From Clostridia bacterium (GTDB lineage: Bacteria; Bacillota; Clostridia; Oscillospirales; SIG627), in assembly GCA_017517325.1 (NCBI GenBank), contig JAFWZW010000010.1:62001-126000 (forward strand): a stretch of 64,000 nucleotides of DNA, read 5' to 3'. Below are positions 1 through 8,514 of the stretch, one piece after another. The first letter of the stretch is position 1, and every line of letters starts with the position of its first letter. Position numbers and translations under genes: made by a program. The notes beneath the pieces were generated by a model. That model saw only the letters and a list, made by a program, of their open reading frames with translations, ran no database searches and was not told the DNA's origin.

Positions 1-2204
1 GTGGCAGCTTCATGGAACCACTTGTCAACCACTTCGTGATAGTCAGAGAAGATCGCCTGTCTTTCTTCCTTAAACTTTCTCTCTGCCTCGGTGTCATCGT
101 CCTCAAATGCATAGCCTTCGGGGTTGATGGGCACGATGGCGGAACGAATCGCGTAGTTGATGATGGTGCTGGAGGCCATGGACATATTGATATCGGGGCC
201 GGTACCGGAAAGGGTAGCAGGCATCAAAGAACCGCCGGCAACCAGCTTCAGGTCAACTGCAATGTTATTCTGCTTGGCGAAGGTATCACTGATAATGGAA
301 CGCATAATGGTGGACTGGTCACGACCGGAGGTGGTCCAAACTTCGATCTTGGCGAAGTCCTCAGAGCCTTCGGCAGTACGTACACCGTAGCTGGAATAGT
401 CACTAATCCAGCTCATAATGAACTGCTCAAGCTCGTAAGCCAGTGCGCCGAAGAAGCTTGCTTCAGCCTGATAGCCGGCCTTGTCCAGATACTTCGCGTG
501 ACCTTCGCTCTTGGCAGACTTGGCGGGAGAAACCAGAATGTAGTCAAACTGCAAGGGCTGGTTACGTGCCGTCATGATCCAAGTACCAAGGTTACCGATG
601 TAGTCCTTAAGCTCGCTGAAGTTAGCAGCGATCAGGTCTTCGTCGGTGCTCATTCTTTCCAGAAGAAGGGCTACGTTATCCAACGTAACGGAGTCGGAAC
701 CCTTGGTGCCGTTGATGGCAACCAGCTCTTCGGAAATTCTTCTGAGCTTTTTGGCCTCCTCGTTCATGCTCTCCAGCACGTCGGGCATCAAACGGCGGAA
801 CTGATAGTCGCGGTATTCGTCAGGCTCGGAGCCGGTGAGCATCAGGATCTGCAGGTAACATTCGTTGATGTTGGAAAGACCCTTTTCAACGTCGTTCAGG
901 ATCGCTGCCATATCGCCGAGAACGACCTTCATTTCCAGTTCGTGCTCGCCCTTGGTCAAATAAAACTCAAGTGCTCTTTCCTCACCGGTAGCCTCATCGA
1001 TCACACCGTCGGTAAGAGGGAGCAACTGCCATTCGTCTTTATACTTAAAGCGAAGCTGACCTGCTTCGTTGTAAGGTCTGACGCCGTCGATCTTCAGTTC
1101 ACGGGTAACGTACATACCTTCTGCAAAGGACTGCAGGAAACGGGGTGTGAAGGTGTAAAAACCGTCTTCTGCCACTTTAAACTTCCAAGTGATCCACTGG
1201 CCGGCAGTTTGCCACTTTTCGCCGCCAACGGAATTCAGGAAGATCTCGTAAGCACTCTGGGGCAAGGTTGCGGCAGAGCTACGGTCATACACGGGATATA
1301 TGATGTTGGAGGAAGCACGATGCATAATTTCTGCTTCGATGATTTCTACAGGGGCCTTATCGGCATTGTCAGCCTTCCCCTCGTGCTCTTTCATGTATTC
1401 GTCGTAGGTAACGTTGGAATCATCATAGTAAATATGAATTTCCTTGATGGCGCAAGGCTCCTGAACCTGGTCAAAAGACAAGGTGTGAGAACCTGCCTCC
1501 ATATAATAAAGGAAGGGTTCCGTCACGTAACCGGTGGAGTCAGAGGCCATAACGGTGCGCCACTCGGGCTCTTCCGCCTTGTTGGGCTTCACTTCGTTAC
1601 CGGTGTTATCCAGAACAAAGCCTCTGTCGTTAGAGCCCTCAGCAAAAAGGCTGTCGGCCCACACGCGGCTCATCTCGATGTAGCGAGACTGCTTGAAGGG
1701 GTAAACCCCGTCGAGCAAGATCGCGCGCTTAATGGTGGCGGAGTTACTGGTCATATCCGCATTTCCATCACCGTCGCTGTCGTATTTATCAATGGGGGCA
1801 TAGGTAATGGCAATGTGATAGTTGCCGGTAGTCTTTACCTCGAAGTCCCAAACAACGTTACCAACCTCGGGAATGATCAGAGCCTGATCGTGGCCGCACC
1901 AGGAGTCAACCACGACCTTTGCATCGGTCTTCTCTGCGTTGTAATCGGCACCAATGATCACCTGATCATCCGTGCCGTTGGGAGCATCTTTATAAAGCTC
2001 TCTGTAATCAGCATAGTCACTGGAATTGAGGAGCTCCTCAATTTCCTTGAGCATGCTGTCTTCCTGCTTTTCTTCGGTTTTCTCGGTATTTTCAGCGGAG
2101 AGAACGGCAACACCGGTGGCAAAAGCGGCGGTGCCGAATGCAGAAAACACCATCAAAAATGCAAGCAAAAAGACAAGCGTTTTCGATAGAAATCTCTTCA
2201 TCAT
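1..2204 (-). CDS. Extracellular solute-binding protein, partial (ABC sugar uptake type)
   Basis: Reading the minus strand from an ATG at 2204 gives at least 734 residues that run off the left edge. The start is set by AGGAGG 8 bases upstream, with a second Met directly following. Residues 1-30 form a classic signal peptide (basic MMKRF, a hydrophobic core, AFA-type cleavage). Residues about 55-230 and 245-400 look like two beta-sandwich, carbohydrate-binding-like segments. From about residue 400 there is a helical part, and the segment beginning KIEVWTTSGRD resembles the core of family 1 solute-binding proteins. Known biology: such proteins deliver sugars or oligosaccharides to an ABC permease at the outer face of the membrane. 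No permease genes are visible because the gene leaves the window. The substrate cannot be inferred. The large N-terminal extension is unusual compared with the usual 400-550 residues. Confidence 0.8.
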   Translation of the reverse strand, partial: MMKRFLSKTLVFLLAFLMVFSAFGTAAFATGVAVLSAENTEKTEEKQEDSMLKEIEELLNSSDYADYRELYKDAPNGTDDQVIIGADYNAEKTDAKVVVDSWCGHDQALIIPEVGNVVWDFEVKTTGNYHIAITYAPIDKYDSDGDGNADMTSNSATIKRAILLDGVYPFKQSRYIEMSRVWADSLFAEGSNDRGFVLDNTGNEVKPNKAEEPEWRTVMASDSTGYVTEPFLYYMEAGSHTLSFDQVQEPCAIKEIHIYYDDSNVTYDEYMKEHEGKADNADKAPVEIIEAEIMHRASSNIIYPVYDRSSAATLPQSAYEIFLNSVGGEKWQTAGQWITWKFKVAEDGFYTFTPRFLQSFAEGMYVTRELKIDGVRPYNEAGQLRFKYKDEWQLLPLTDGVIDEATGEERALEFYLTKGEHELEMKVVLGDMAAILNDVEKGLSNINECYLQILMLTGSEPDEYRDYQFRRLMPDVLESMNEEAKKLRRISEELVAINGTKGSDSVTLDNVALLLERMSTDEDLIAANFSELKDYIGNLGTWIMTARNQPLQFDYILVSPAKSAKSEGHAKYLDKAGYQAEASFFGALAYELEQFIMSWISDYSSYGVRTAEGSEDFAKIEVWTTSGRDQSTIMRSIISDTFAKQNNIAVDLKLVAGGSLMPATLSGTGPDINMSMASSTIINYAIRSAIVPINPEGYAFEDDDTEAERKFKEERQAIFSDYHEVVDKWFHEAA

Positions 2205-2240
2205 ACAAAATTCCTCCTATAGTCATGTGTATGTAGCGTA

Positions 2241-2269
2241 ATTTTAGCACAACCCCAATTCTTTGTCAA
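2241..2269 (-). promoter_or_regulatory. Sigma-A promoter of the solute-binding protein gene
   Basis: On the minus strand a TTGACA -35 box (2264-2269) and TAAAAT -10 box (2241-2246) are separated by 17 bases. The predicted transcript start near 2234 leaves a leader of about 30 bases carrying the AGGAGG site. Confidence 0.8.
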
Positions 2270-2576
2270 GAAGCGAAAACACGCAGAAAACCAGCACTTT
2301 TTCCGTGATTTCCACCGTTTTTTTACCCGTTTTTTACCTTCTTTTCGCCGATTTCGTGAATTTTTCTCTTTTCAAAATTGCACAAAAACGAACGAAAAAA
2401 TATGTTCACACATTTCAAATATTATTTTTTGCTTGAAATTCCAACGTTTTTCTGCTTTTCATTTTTTACAATGTTATATTTTTACATAGTATTTTTTTAC
2501 TCATATTTTGTTTATAATTTGTATTTTTTGATTTTTCGACAGTAATTTTACGAAAAATCAAAGTTGAAAAACAACC
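2270..2576. other. AT-rich intergenic stretch, no gene seen
   Basis: About 300 bases of strongly AT-rich sequence with long T and A runs lie between the solute-binding protein promoter and the mnmA terminator. No open reading frame with a ribosome site, RNA gene or clear repeat is visible. Upstream regulatory sites for the transporter gene could lie here, but none is recognisable. Confidence 0.5.
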
Positions 2577-2603
2577 AAAAAACTCACAACTTTTGTTGTG
2601 AGT
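2577..2603 (-). terminator. Intrinsic terminator of rnhA-mnmA
   Basis: A perfect 9-bp stem (ACTCACAAC / GTTGTGAGT) with a 4-base loop is followed by a U-run when read on the minus strand. It lies about 27 bases past the mnmA stop. Confidence 0.85.
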
Positions 2604-2629
2604 TTTAACCAATTTATTGCCTTAAAATT

Positions 2630-3697
2630 CTACGCTTTGCACATATCCTTTTGTTCACTGAAAAGGAGCTTTTCTTCCTCGCAAATGACGCCGCCGAACA
2701 AAAGGCACCCTCCTTCGTAAAAGCAGGCGGATTGCCCCGGCGCGAACCGACGAAGGGGGTTATCAAATTTCACCGTCACACCGCTTCGGTCAAAGGTAAG
2801 CTTGCAGGGCTCACCTGCGCCACGGTTGCGTCCCTTGAAGGTAACTCCCGTTTTGGGAATATCTCTCCGCAACGCAGAAACGTAATGAAGCTGTTCCACC
2901 CGCAAGGAAGTAATCAGAAGTTCATCCTCCGTTCCGATCACCACCTCGCCCTTTTCCGGGCGAAGAGCCGTAACGAACACCCTCTGCCCCATAGCAATAT
3001 TCAGCCCTCTTCTCTGGCCAATGGTGTAGTGGCTGATGCCCTTGTGACGCCCCAGCACGTTCCCTTGTGCGTCAACAAAATTTCCGGGCTCCGTTGCACC
3101 GCCGTTGGCCGAAACAAAGCCTTGTGCGTCTCCGTCGGGAATGAAGCAGATCTCCATACTTTCTTTTTCTTTTTCCGAAACGAACGGTTCACCAAGAAGT
3201 CGGATCTCCTTTTTTTCACGATCCCCTAAGGGAAAGAGGATCCTTGACAGCTGCTTTTGAGTAAGCTTCCACAAAAAGTAGCTTTGATCCTTGTTTTTGT
3301 CCTTTCCTTTATATAGCTCCATACGCCCCGACTCAGTGCGTTTGATCTCGGCGTAATGCCCTGTTGCCACCAGCGGGATACCCAGACGGTCCGCCTCTGC
3401 CAAAAGGTACGCAATTTTCACATGGCGGTTACATTCCACACAGGGGTTTGGTGTCTTCCCTTCCCGATAGGTCTCAACGAAGGGGCGTATCACCTTTTTC
3501 TCAAAGGCTTTGCGGCGATCCACCACCGAAAAAGGAATCCCAAGCCGCGCCGCCACAAGCCTTGCCCGTTCCGGATCTGCTCCCGGGCAAAGGGCAAGAT
3601 AGGTACCGAAGACCCGATAGCCCTGATCCAGAAGGATCTTCGCCACCGCGGCACTGTCGACCCCGCCGGATAGCCCCACCAACACGCTCTTTTTCAT
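2630..3697 (-). CDS. mnmA: tRNA-specific 2-thiouridylase MnmA
   Basis: MnmA uses ATP and a persulfide donor to thiolate U34 of tRNA-Lys, tRNA-Glu and tRNA-Gln. Visible hallmarks, numbered from the upstream GTG at 3700, are the PP-loop SGGVDS at residues 11-16, the catalytic pair region NPCVECN (Cys87 and Cys90), the second catalytic Cys185 in ICFIPDG, and a C-terminal beta-barrel-like region. The length of about 355 residues is normal. The ATG at 3697 is preferred because GGAGG lies 7 bases upstream; the in-frame GTG at 3700 is only 4 bases away. The ATG overlaps the rnhA stop as TGATG, indicating translational coupling. It is the last gene of a two-gene operon. Confidence 0.95.
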   Translation of the reverse strand: MKKSVLVGLSGGVDSAAVAKILLDQGYRVFGTYLALCPGADPERARLVAARLGIPFSVVDRRKAFEKKVIRPFVETYREGKTPNPCVECNRHVKIAYLLAEADRLGIPLVATGHYAEIKRTESGRMELYKGKDKNKDQSYFLWKLTQKQLSRILFPLGDREKKEIRLLGEPFVSEKEKESMEICFIPDGDAQGFVSANGGATEPGNFVDAQGNVLGRHKGISHYTIGQRRGLNIAMGQRVFVTALRPEKGEVVIGTEDELLITSLRVEQLHYVSALRRDIPKTGVTFKGRNRGAGEPCKLTFDRSGVTVKFDNPLRRFAPGQSACFYEGGCLLFGGVICEEEKLLFSEQKDMCKA

Positions 3698-4143
3698 CAC
3701 TTTGCCTCCGAAAAACGCTGAGACTGCCGCACGGCTTCCGCATCACAGCGCTCGTTATAGGGATGCCCTGCGTGACCGCGGATCCATTGGAAGCGCACCG
3801 TGTGCCGCTCCAAAAGAGGCAAAAGTCTCTGCCATAATTCCACGTTCAAAACCGGCTTGTTATCGGATTTCTTCCATCCCTTTTTCTGCCAGGAGGCAAG
3901 CCAGCCCTTCTCGATAGCATCCACCACGTATTTGGAATCGCTGACCACCTTTACGCCGCAAGGCTCTTTTAATGCCTCCAGCCCCGTGATCACCGCCAAC
4001 AGCTCCATTCGGTTGTTGGTGGTCACCGCTTCTCCCCCGGAAAGGCACTTTTCTCTTCCCTGATATTCCAGAATGGCGCAAAAGCCCCCGGGCCCGGGAT
4101 TGCCCGAGCAGGCACCGTCAGTATAAAGCAATACTTCCTTCAC
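3697..4143 (-). CDS. rnhA: Ribonuclease HI
   Basis: This 148-residue protein degrades the RNA strand of RNA-DNA hybrids. The four catalytic carboxylates of the family are visible: Asp9 in [14 protein letters not shown], Glu47 in NNRMEL, Asp69 in SDSKYV and Asp134 near the end, with the assisting His124 in RGHAGHP. It includes the basic Trp-rich handle typical of E. coli-type RNase HI (residues 80-95). The start is a GTG at 4143 preceded by AAAGGAGAGG. It is the first gene of an operon with mnmA, a pairing with no obvious functional logic beyond housekeeping. Confidence 0.95.
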   Translation of the reverse strand: MKEVLLYTDGACSGNPGPGGFCAILEYQGREKCLSGGEAVTTNNRMELLAVITGLEALKEPCGVKVVSDSKYVVDAIEKGWLASWQKKGWKKSDNKPVLNVELWQRLLPLLERHTVRFQWIRGHAGHPYNERCDAEAVRQSQRFSEAK

Positions 4144-4172
4144 CGTGATCCTCTCCTTTAAAAGATGCTTCT

Positions 4173-4201
4173 ATTATACACGATTTTGCCCCCGCTGAAA
4201 A
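4173..4201 (-). promoter_or_regulatory. Putative promoter of rnhA-mnmA
   Basis: A good TATAAT -10 box at 4173-4178 on the minus strand is preceded at 17 bases by a weak TTTTCA -35 box. It lies 30 bases upstream of the GTG start. Confidence 0.55.
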
Positions 4202-4211
4202 GCCTCTGTGC

Positions 4212-4243
4212 AAAAAAACGCATGCGATCGCATGCGTTTTTTT
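4212..4243 (-). terminator. Terminator of the phage head module
   Basis: A perfectly symmetric hairpin (ACGCATGC-GATC-GCATGCGT) sits between an A-run and a T-run. It lies just past the last gene of the phage-like cluster and could work in both directions. Confidence 0.85.
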
Positions 4244-4249
4244 CATTTC

Positions 4250-5044
4250 TTATGATTTTTTCGGTATATACCCTAAGCTCTTGGCGTAGAGATACAATTC
4301 GTATCGGTACTGATAGGAAACGTTCGGATCACGGAGGACCTCCAGAACCGCCTTGTAAACGTCAGTCTTATTCACCGTGAAATAATTTTTCCCGCTTACC
4401 TTTTTCGTATATCGCTTCACGATCTCGCCCAGATAGGTGTAAGCACTTTTTTGGGGCACTAACCCCTCCTCCTTTTGGGAGGAAACCGTCTTGTTCTCCG
4501 TCTCCTGAGCCACTTTTGCGGACTGCACCGATTTTTCCAATTCCAGTCTTTCCTGTGCCAGGCGGTTTTCATAGGCGCGCTGCTGCACCTGGGCCTCGTA
4601 GGCGCGGTCGCGGTTTTCCTGATCCCGCAACGCCTCCAGCATTTCGTTTTGGAATTGAGAAGCCTCCTTTTGAGCCCCTGCACTCAATTCTGCCTGCGCC
4701 CCCGTTTCCGCTACGTCAAGGGCGGAGCGATCCTTTGCACGCTGTGCCGCAAGGGTGGCAAGGGCATTCGCCCTTGCCGCATTGGCCGAAAGAGTGGCGT
4801 GCACCGTTTCGCCGGAGCGAACGTATCCGCTGTCCGCCATTTTCTCCAGGGTATTATTCAGCCCGATCCTTGCTTCTGCGGCAGCGCGGTTTGCGGCTGC
4901 GGTATAATCGGAATCCAGTTCCTTTCGCTTCCGGTCGTATTCTGCACCGGAGGCGGCGATCATTTTTTGGTAACGGGACCAGATCTCCGCCGTGCCCTCT
5001 TCCAGGCGCTTCAGGATCAAGTTTGTAAGGTTTTTGATTGCCAT
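4250..5044 (-). CDS. Coiled-coil protein of the phage head module
   Basis: The 264-residue product is very rich in Ala, Glu, Gln, Lys and Arg and is predicted to be almost wholly helical. Long coiled-coil heptads occupy roughly residues 10-210, followed by a short folded tail with several Tyr residues. It has no signal peptide or membrane segment. It is the last gene of the module, 15 bases downstream of the hub-like gene, with AGGAG ahead of the ATG. In short-tailed phages this position often holds tail-needle or ejection proteins, so an internal virion or ejection role is possible, but this is inference from position only. I do not recognise a specific family. Confidence 0.7.
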   Translation of the reverse strand: MAIKNLTNLILKRLEEGTAEIWSRYQKMIAASGAEYDRKRKELDSDYTAAANRAAAEARIGLNNTLEKMADSGYVRSGETVHATLSANAARANALATLAAQRAKDRSALDVAETGAQAELSAGAQKEASQFQNEMLEALRDQENRDRAYEAQVQQRAYENRLAQERLELEKSVQSAKVAQETENKTVSSQKEEGLVPQKSAYTYLGEIVKRYTKKVSGKNYFTVNKTDVYKAVLEVLRDPNVSYQYRYELYLYAKSLGYIPKKS

Positions 5045-5059
5045 ATTTTCTCCTTTTTC

Positions 5060-6766
5060 TTACGTTCGGATCATGCGCCCCTTCACGCGGATCCCGCGGA
5101 TGCGGAGCGCTCCTTCTCCCTCGCTCTCCAGACGGATCCGAAACAGCTGCAGTCTGCGCAAGGGGATCCTTGTGAATTGGGTGGAAAATTCTTTTCCCTC
5201 AGAAAGGTTGATCTCCCGCTTCACTTCTCTCTCGCTTCCCTCTTCTGCAAGGGAAAGCTCTCCCTTGCTGCCCCCTTCTCCTTCGCAAAAGAGAGTGACC
5301 CCATAGACGTTCTTCTCACGGGCAGGATCACCGAAGGGAATGGCACCCGATTCCCAGTAAACGGGAATGGGCTCGCCGTCATCCGATTCACCTTCCGCTA
5401 TGAAGATCCCCTGGGAGGTTGCAAAATACAAATCGGTGTCCTGCTCGGCAAAGTCAAGTATCTTTGGGATCTCGTAATAATAAAACAACTTCATACCGCT
5501 GTGATACACGTACAATCGGCCTGAGAAACACACGTACAGCTCCGAGGTTGCCTTGCGAAAAAACAGGAGAGCCTCCTGAGCTTTTTCCTGCTGCAAGGCG
5601 TGAGCAATGGAAGATGAGAAGCACTGCGCGTTTCTTTCGTCGCGAATGTTGGTCGAGATCCATTGAAAGAGTCCCGTTTCCGTCAGAGTGCAAGGGAGGT
5701 TTTCCATCAGAAGCGCCTGCCCCTTCGGTGCACAGCCCCGATCATCCGACAAGGGCAAAACGGGAAATGCGGCTACCAGCTTGCCCGATTCTCCGGTCAT
5801 ATATTCCAGATAGGAATAATAAGCCGCCCCCTCCGTAAAGATCAATTGTCGGTCGTAATGTCTCAGGATCGAGGTAATGGGCGAGCCGGAGCCAACCAGC
5901 GTGTACCCCAATTCCGGAAAATAAGCAAACGAAGGCTTGCCGTCTACCACGCCGCTGTGATAACGCACGGCAGGAGAATCGGGGTTTCCGTACAGGAATA
6001 CACGGGTGTCGTTGGCGCCGCCGAAGCCCACGGCAAAGCGGCAGTTGAAGATTCGATGGGAAACATCCTCCCGCAAGAGGCGATACAACACCTCCACGTT
6101 ATCGGTACCCTTGGGCGGGGTCTTCAGGAATACCAGCTTCATATAAGCGCCGTCCCAGTAATACTGATCGTTGGGCACGTCAAAGCCGTCGATCTTTACG
6201 CTGACCACGGTGTCGATCTCACGGGTAAAGGGAAAAAAGTGAACGTGCTCCCCTGTGGCGGAAAAGATCTGCTTGCAATAGGGTGTCAGAAGATTGGGCT
6301 CCTCAAATACAGTTCCGGCGCCGTTTGGCTCCGTGGCAACCATCACCGTGGGAACGTAAGGCTGAATTTCCGAAAGCGCTTCCCCGTCAAAGCGGCGGAT
6401 CCCCGCACCGGTCAGCAGATAAATGCCGTCGTAGAAGGAAAAGAAATTCACCTTTTCCTCTCCCCCGGGCACCGTACCCGTAAGGGGAGAAAGAGTATCA
6501 AACCCGCTTTTGGAAGCGTAGAGGGTATCCCCCACCACCGCCAGGTAATATTCCTTCCCTCCGAAACACCCTACCCAGAAGCCGCGAAGAAGCATCGGTG
6601 CCTCAAAGAGTTTTCGGTAGCCCTTTCGCTTCTCCAACGCACCGAAGCCGTTGATCTTGAAGTTGAGCATACGAGGGCTTTTCCCCAAAGGGATGGCACA
6701 GCCCGCCGATTCCGAGATCTGCAAGCCCCCGAATTCCTCCATTCTCAAAACAAAGTTTTCCGCCAT
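5060..6766 (-). CDS. Tail-hub / DNA-stabilisation-like phage structural protein
   Basis: This 568-residue protein is beta-rich with regularly spaced short strands, as in a propeller-like fold. Near residues 30-50 it carries the pattern NFKINGFGALEKRKGY, like the Asn/Arg-Gly-Tyr opening of P22 gp10-type packaged-DNA stabilisation or hub proteins. Such proteins close the portal after packaging and connect the tail. The ATG has GGAGG upstream and overlaps the end of the preceding connector-like gene by 22 bases, as in a compact phage operon. The C-terminal third (residues 470-568) looks like a separate beta-sandwich. The assignment is by pattern and gene order; a bacterial beta-propeller of other function is the main alternative. 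Confidence 0.6.
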   Translation of the reverse strand: MAENFVLRMEEFGGLQISESAGCAIPLGKSPRMLNFKINGFGALEKRKGYRKLFEAPMLLRGFWVGCFGGKEYYLAVVGDTLYASKSGFDTLSPLTGTVPGGEEKVNFFSFYDGIYLLTGAGIRRFDGEALSEIQPYVPTVMVATEPNGAGTVFEEPNLLTPYCKQIFSATGEHVHFFPFTREIDTVVSVKIDGFDVPNDQYYWDGAYMKLVFLKTPPKGTDNVEVLYRLLREDVSHRIFNCRFAVGFGGANDTRVFLYGNPDSPAVRYHSGVVDGKPSFAYFPELGYTLVGSGSPITSILRHYDRQLIFTEGAAYYSYLEYMTGESGKLVAAFPVLPLSDDRGCAPKGQALLMENLPCTLTETGLFQWISTNIRDERNAQCFSSSIAHALQQEKAQEALLFFRKATSELYVCFSGRLYVYHSGMKLFYYYEIPKILDFAEQDTDLYFATSQGIFIAEGESDDGEPIPVYWESGAIPFGDPAREKNVYGVTLFCEGEGGSKGELSLAEEGSEREVKREINLSEGKEFSTQFTRIPLRRLQLFRIRLESEGEGALRIRGIRVKGRMIRT

Positions 6767-7155
6767 TTTTCCTCCTGCCTCCCGCCGACCTTATGCCGTC
6801 GCCCAAAGCGACTTTTTTCCTGAAGCGCCAGGCGCTCATTCTGATAAAGCTGCCAGAAGAAACGGCTTCGCTCCGGTTCCTCCTCCTGAATCAGAAGTGC
6901 CGCCAGACCGAGGGGCGCCAGAGAGAGGACGATGACGTCCTCCATCCCCACCGCATCCTGCAGAGAGCAGATCTGCACAAGGCTTCCGCTCTCTGTGCTC
7001 AATTTTCCCTTCAAGGCGAGATCCAGGTCCGAAAGCTGTGCCATCAGAAGATTGATGAGCGCAGGGGCTCGCATTTCAAACCCTTTGGTATTTTCCCCTG
7101 TATCCTGCCCCAAAAGGGCAAGGCTTTTTTCATAAATTTTCTGTGCGGTTTTCAC
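6745..7155 (-). CDS. Putative head-tail connector / portal adaptor protein
   Basis: The 136-residue product is mainly helical: KTAQKIYEKSLALLG at the start, a hydrophobic middle, and a basic tail with RFGRRHKVGG. The size and its place right after the coat gene fit the gp4/gp6-type adaptors that assemble below the portal ring. The GTG at 7155 is chosen because AAAGGAG lies just upstream; a longer reading to a TTG at 7176 would place that ribosome site inside the coding region. It ends inside the start of the next gene (22-base overlap). Function is inferred from size, helical content and order, not from a recognised motif. Confidence 0.6.
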   Translation of the reverse strand: MKTAQKIYEKSLALLGQDTGENTKGFEMRAPALINLLMAQLSDLDLALKGKLSTESGSLVQICSLQDAVGMEDVIVLSLAPLGLAALLIQEEEPERSRFFWQLYQNERLALQEKSRFGRRHKVGGRQEEKWRKTLF

Positions 7156-7185
7156 CGTCGTCTCCTTTCCGCCCAAAAAGGACTA

Positions 7186-8019
7186 TCAGATCTGGCTTTC
7201 TTCCCCGGGGGTCAGATTCAAGAAGACCATTTCCTTGGGGTAAACGATCTTGGCACCGTACAGATGAAGCCCCTTGACCGCGTCCCCGTGGCGCAGTTCG
7301 GGCTCGTATGCCTTCACCGCGGAAACCTGCTCCGCAAAAGCAATGGCTCTGCCGGTTCTGGCAATACAGCGGAATGCATCGCCCTCTTTCTGAATGTTGT
7401 TGGAAACGTATACGTCAAAGCCCATAAAGGAGCCGATATAGCCTCTGCCCAGCGCTTCCACGTTATCCGTAGAGCGGAGCACCTTGGCGAGCACCAGCTT
7501 CTGCTCAATGGCAGGGGGAACCTCCAGAGAGATCTTGGCGGAATTGGGCACGTTGTGCTCCATCAGGATTCTTCTGGCATCCGCAAGGGTGCTGATAATG
7601 GAGGTGCTGGTAACGTTATCGTTGGTCACCTCCTCCACACTGTCGTCGGTCAGGGAGTAAACGAAGCGGTCGGCCACGTCGGAAAGAGCGCCGGAGGCCT
7701 CCTTCATTGCCGCCTGCATCAAGCCCTTCTTGGACTGCGCCAGATCAATGGAATCCAGAAAGAAGTTAAAGCCCTTTGCCTGATCGATCACCAAGGTTCT
7801 CTCGGTATCGGAGAGTACCTCGGCAGCGGGCATATCCTGATTCTTTTTGTAATCAAACACGGTTACGGGGCCAACGCCGCAGATCTTGACACGGTCGCCC
7901 TCGCCGCGGATCTCGCCTTCAAAATCGCGGAAACAAAGGCGTACGCCCACGTAGTCTTTTTCCAGTTCGGTGTAGAGCGTTTCGCTCCAAAGGGTAGGGA
8001 TAAAATTCGTAATAGCCAT
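7186..8019 (-). CDS. Phage major capsid (coat) protein
   Basis: The 277-residue product opens with MAITNFIPTLWSETLYTELEKDYVG, the typical start of P22-like HK97-fold coat proteins. It has the usual order of an N-terminal arm, an acidic or aromatic E-loop region near residues 30-90, a helical spine near 95-150, and a C-terminal domain ending VYPKEMVFLNLTPGE. Coat proteins of this class assemble on a scaffold around a portal. The flanking genes encode a scaffold-like protein upstream and a connector-like protein downstream. A clear ribosome site (GAAAGGA) precedes the ATG. There is no stop or frameshift in the gene. Confidence 0.8.
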   Translation of the reverse strand: MAITNFIPTLWSETLYTELEKDYVGVRLCFRDFEGEIRGEGDRVKICGVGPVTVFDYKKNQDMPAAEVLSDTERTLVIDQAKGFNFFLDSIDLAQSKKGLMQAAMKEASGALSDVADRFVYSLTDDSVEEVTNDNVTSTSIISTLADARRILMEHNVPNSAKISLEVPPAIEQKLVLAKVLRSTDNVEALGRGYIGSFMGFDVYVSNNIQKEGDAFRCIARTGRAIAFAEQVSAVKAYEPELRHGDAVKGLHLYGAKIVYPKEMVFLNLTPGEESQI

Positions 8020-8048
8020 TTTGTTTTCCTTTCTTTTTTGTTTTTAAA

Positions 8049-8495
8049 TCAGTTCCAACTCTCCATGGAACGGAGAATGGCGTCGTAATGCTTTCGGACC
8101 TCGCTTCGGCTCATAGCCTTGACCGCTTCGGGGGAAAAGTATTCCCCCTGACCTCCGTCGTGACGGATGCGGGGCGGAGCCTTCTTTTCGTTCTCCTCGT
8201 TCACCTTGCGGATCCTCTCCTCCTGACGCATCTGTCGGATGGTATAAAGGGCGTAAGCCGCCGCAAGACTTTCACCGCCCTCTACGCTCTCCCACACCTC
8301 TGCAGGGATCTGATCTCCCTTTACGTCAGGGAATAGCTCGTGGAACAGCGTAATATCCGCTTCCATCTTTTCCTCCGGATTTTCGATTGCGGCTTCCTCC
8401 GTCACCTCTTCCGTGGCAGCTTTTTCCGCTTCAGCCTCTTCCGGAAGGTTTTCTTCCAAAAGCGCTTCCGAAGCTTCCTTTTTCTTCTTTTTCAT
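8049..8495 (-). CDS. Phage scaffolding-like protein
   Basis: This 148-residue protein is highly charged. Residues 3-60 are Glu/Ala-rich coiled coil, there is a short folded middle (LFHELFPDVKGDQIP), and the C-terminal part is helical and mixed-charge, ending SRSEVRKHYDAILRSMESWN. Acidic N-terminus, helical C-terminus and location between portal and coat genes are the hallmarks of internal scaffolds. AAAGGAGG precedes the ATG. Low sequence complexity limits recognition, so the role comes from context and architecture. Confidence 0.65.
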   Translation of the reverse strand: MKKKKKEASEALLEENLPEEAEAEKAATEEVTEEAAIENPEEKMEADITLFHELFPDVKGDQIPAEVWESVEGGESLAAAYALYTIRQMRQEERIRKVNEENEKKAPPRIRHDGGQGEYFSPEAVKAMSRSEVRKHYDAILRSMESWN

Positions 8496-8514
8496 AGTGT
8501 CCTCCTTTTTTTAT

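Noticed and set aside
12..2189. A 725-codon open frame on the plus strand.
   Set aside because: It is the antisense shadow of the solute-binding protein gene. The minus strand has a signal peptide, ribosome site and consensus promoter; the plus frame has none and reads as low-quality repetitive residues.
4212..4243. Perfect palindrome as a phage attachment or origin site.
   Set aside because: The flanking A- and T-runs and its place right behind the last phage-like gene make it an ordinary terminator; no matching copy was seen at the other end of the module.
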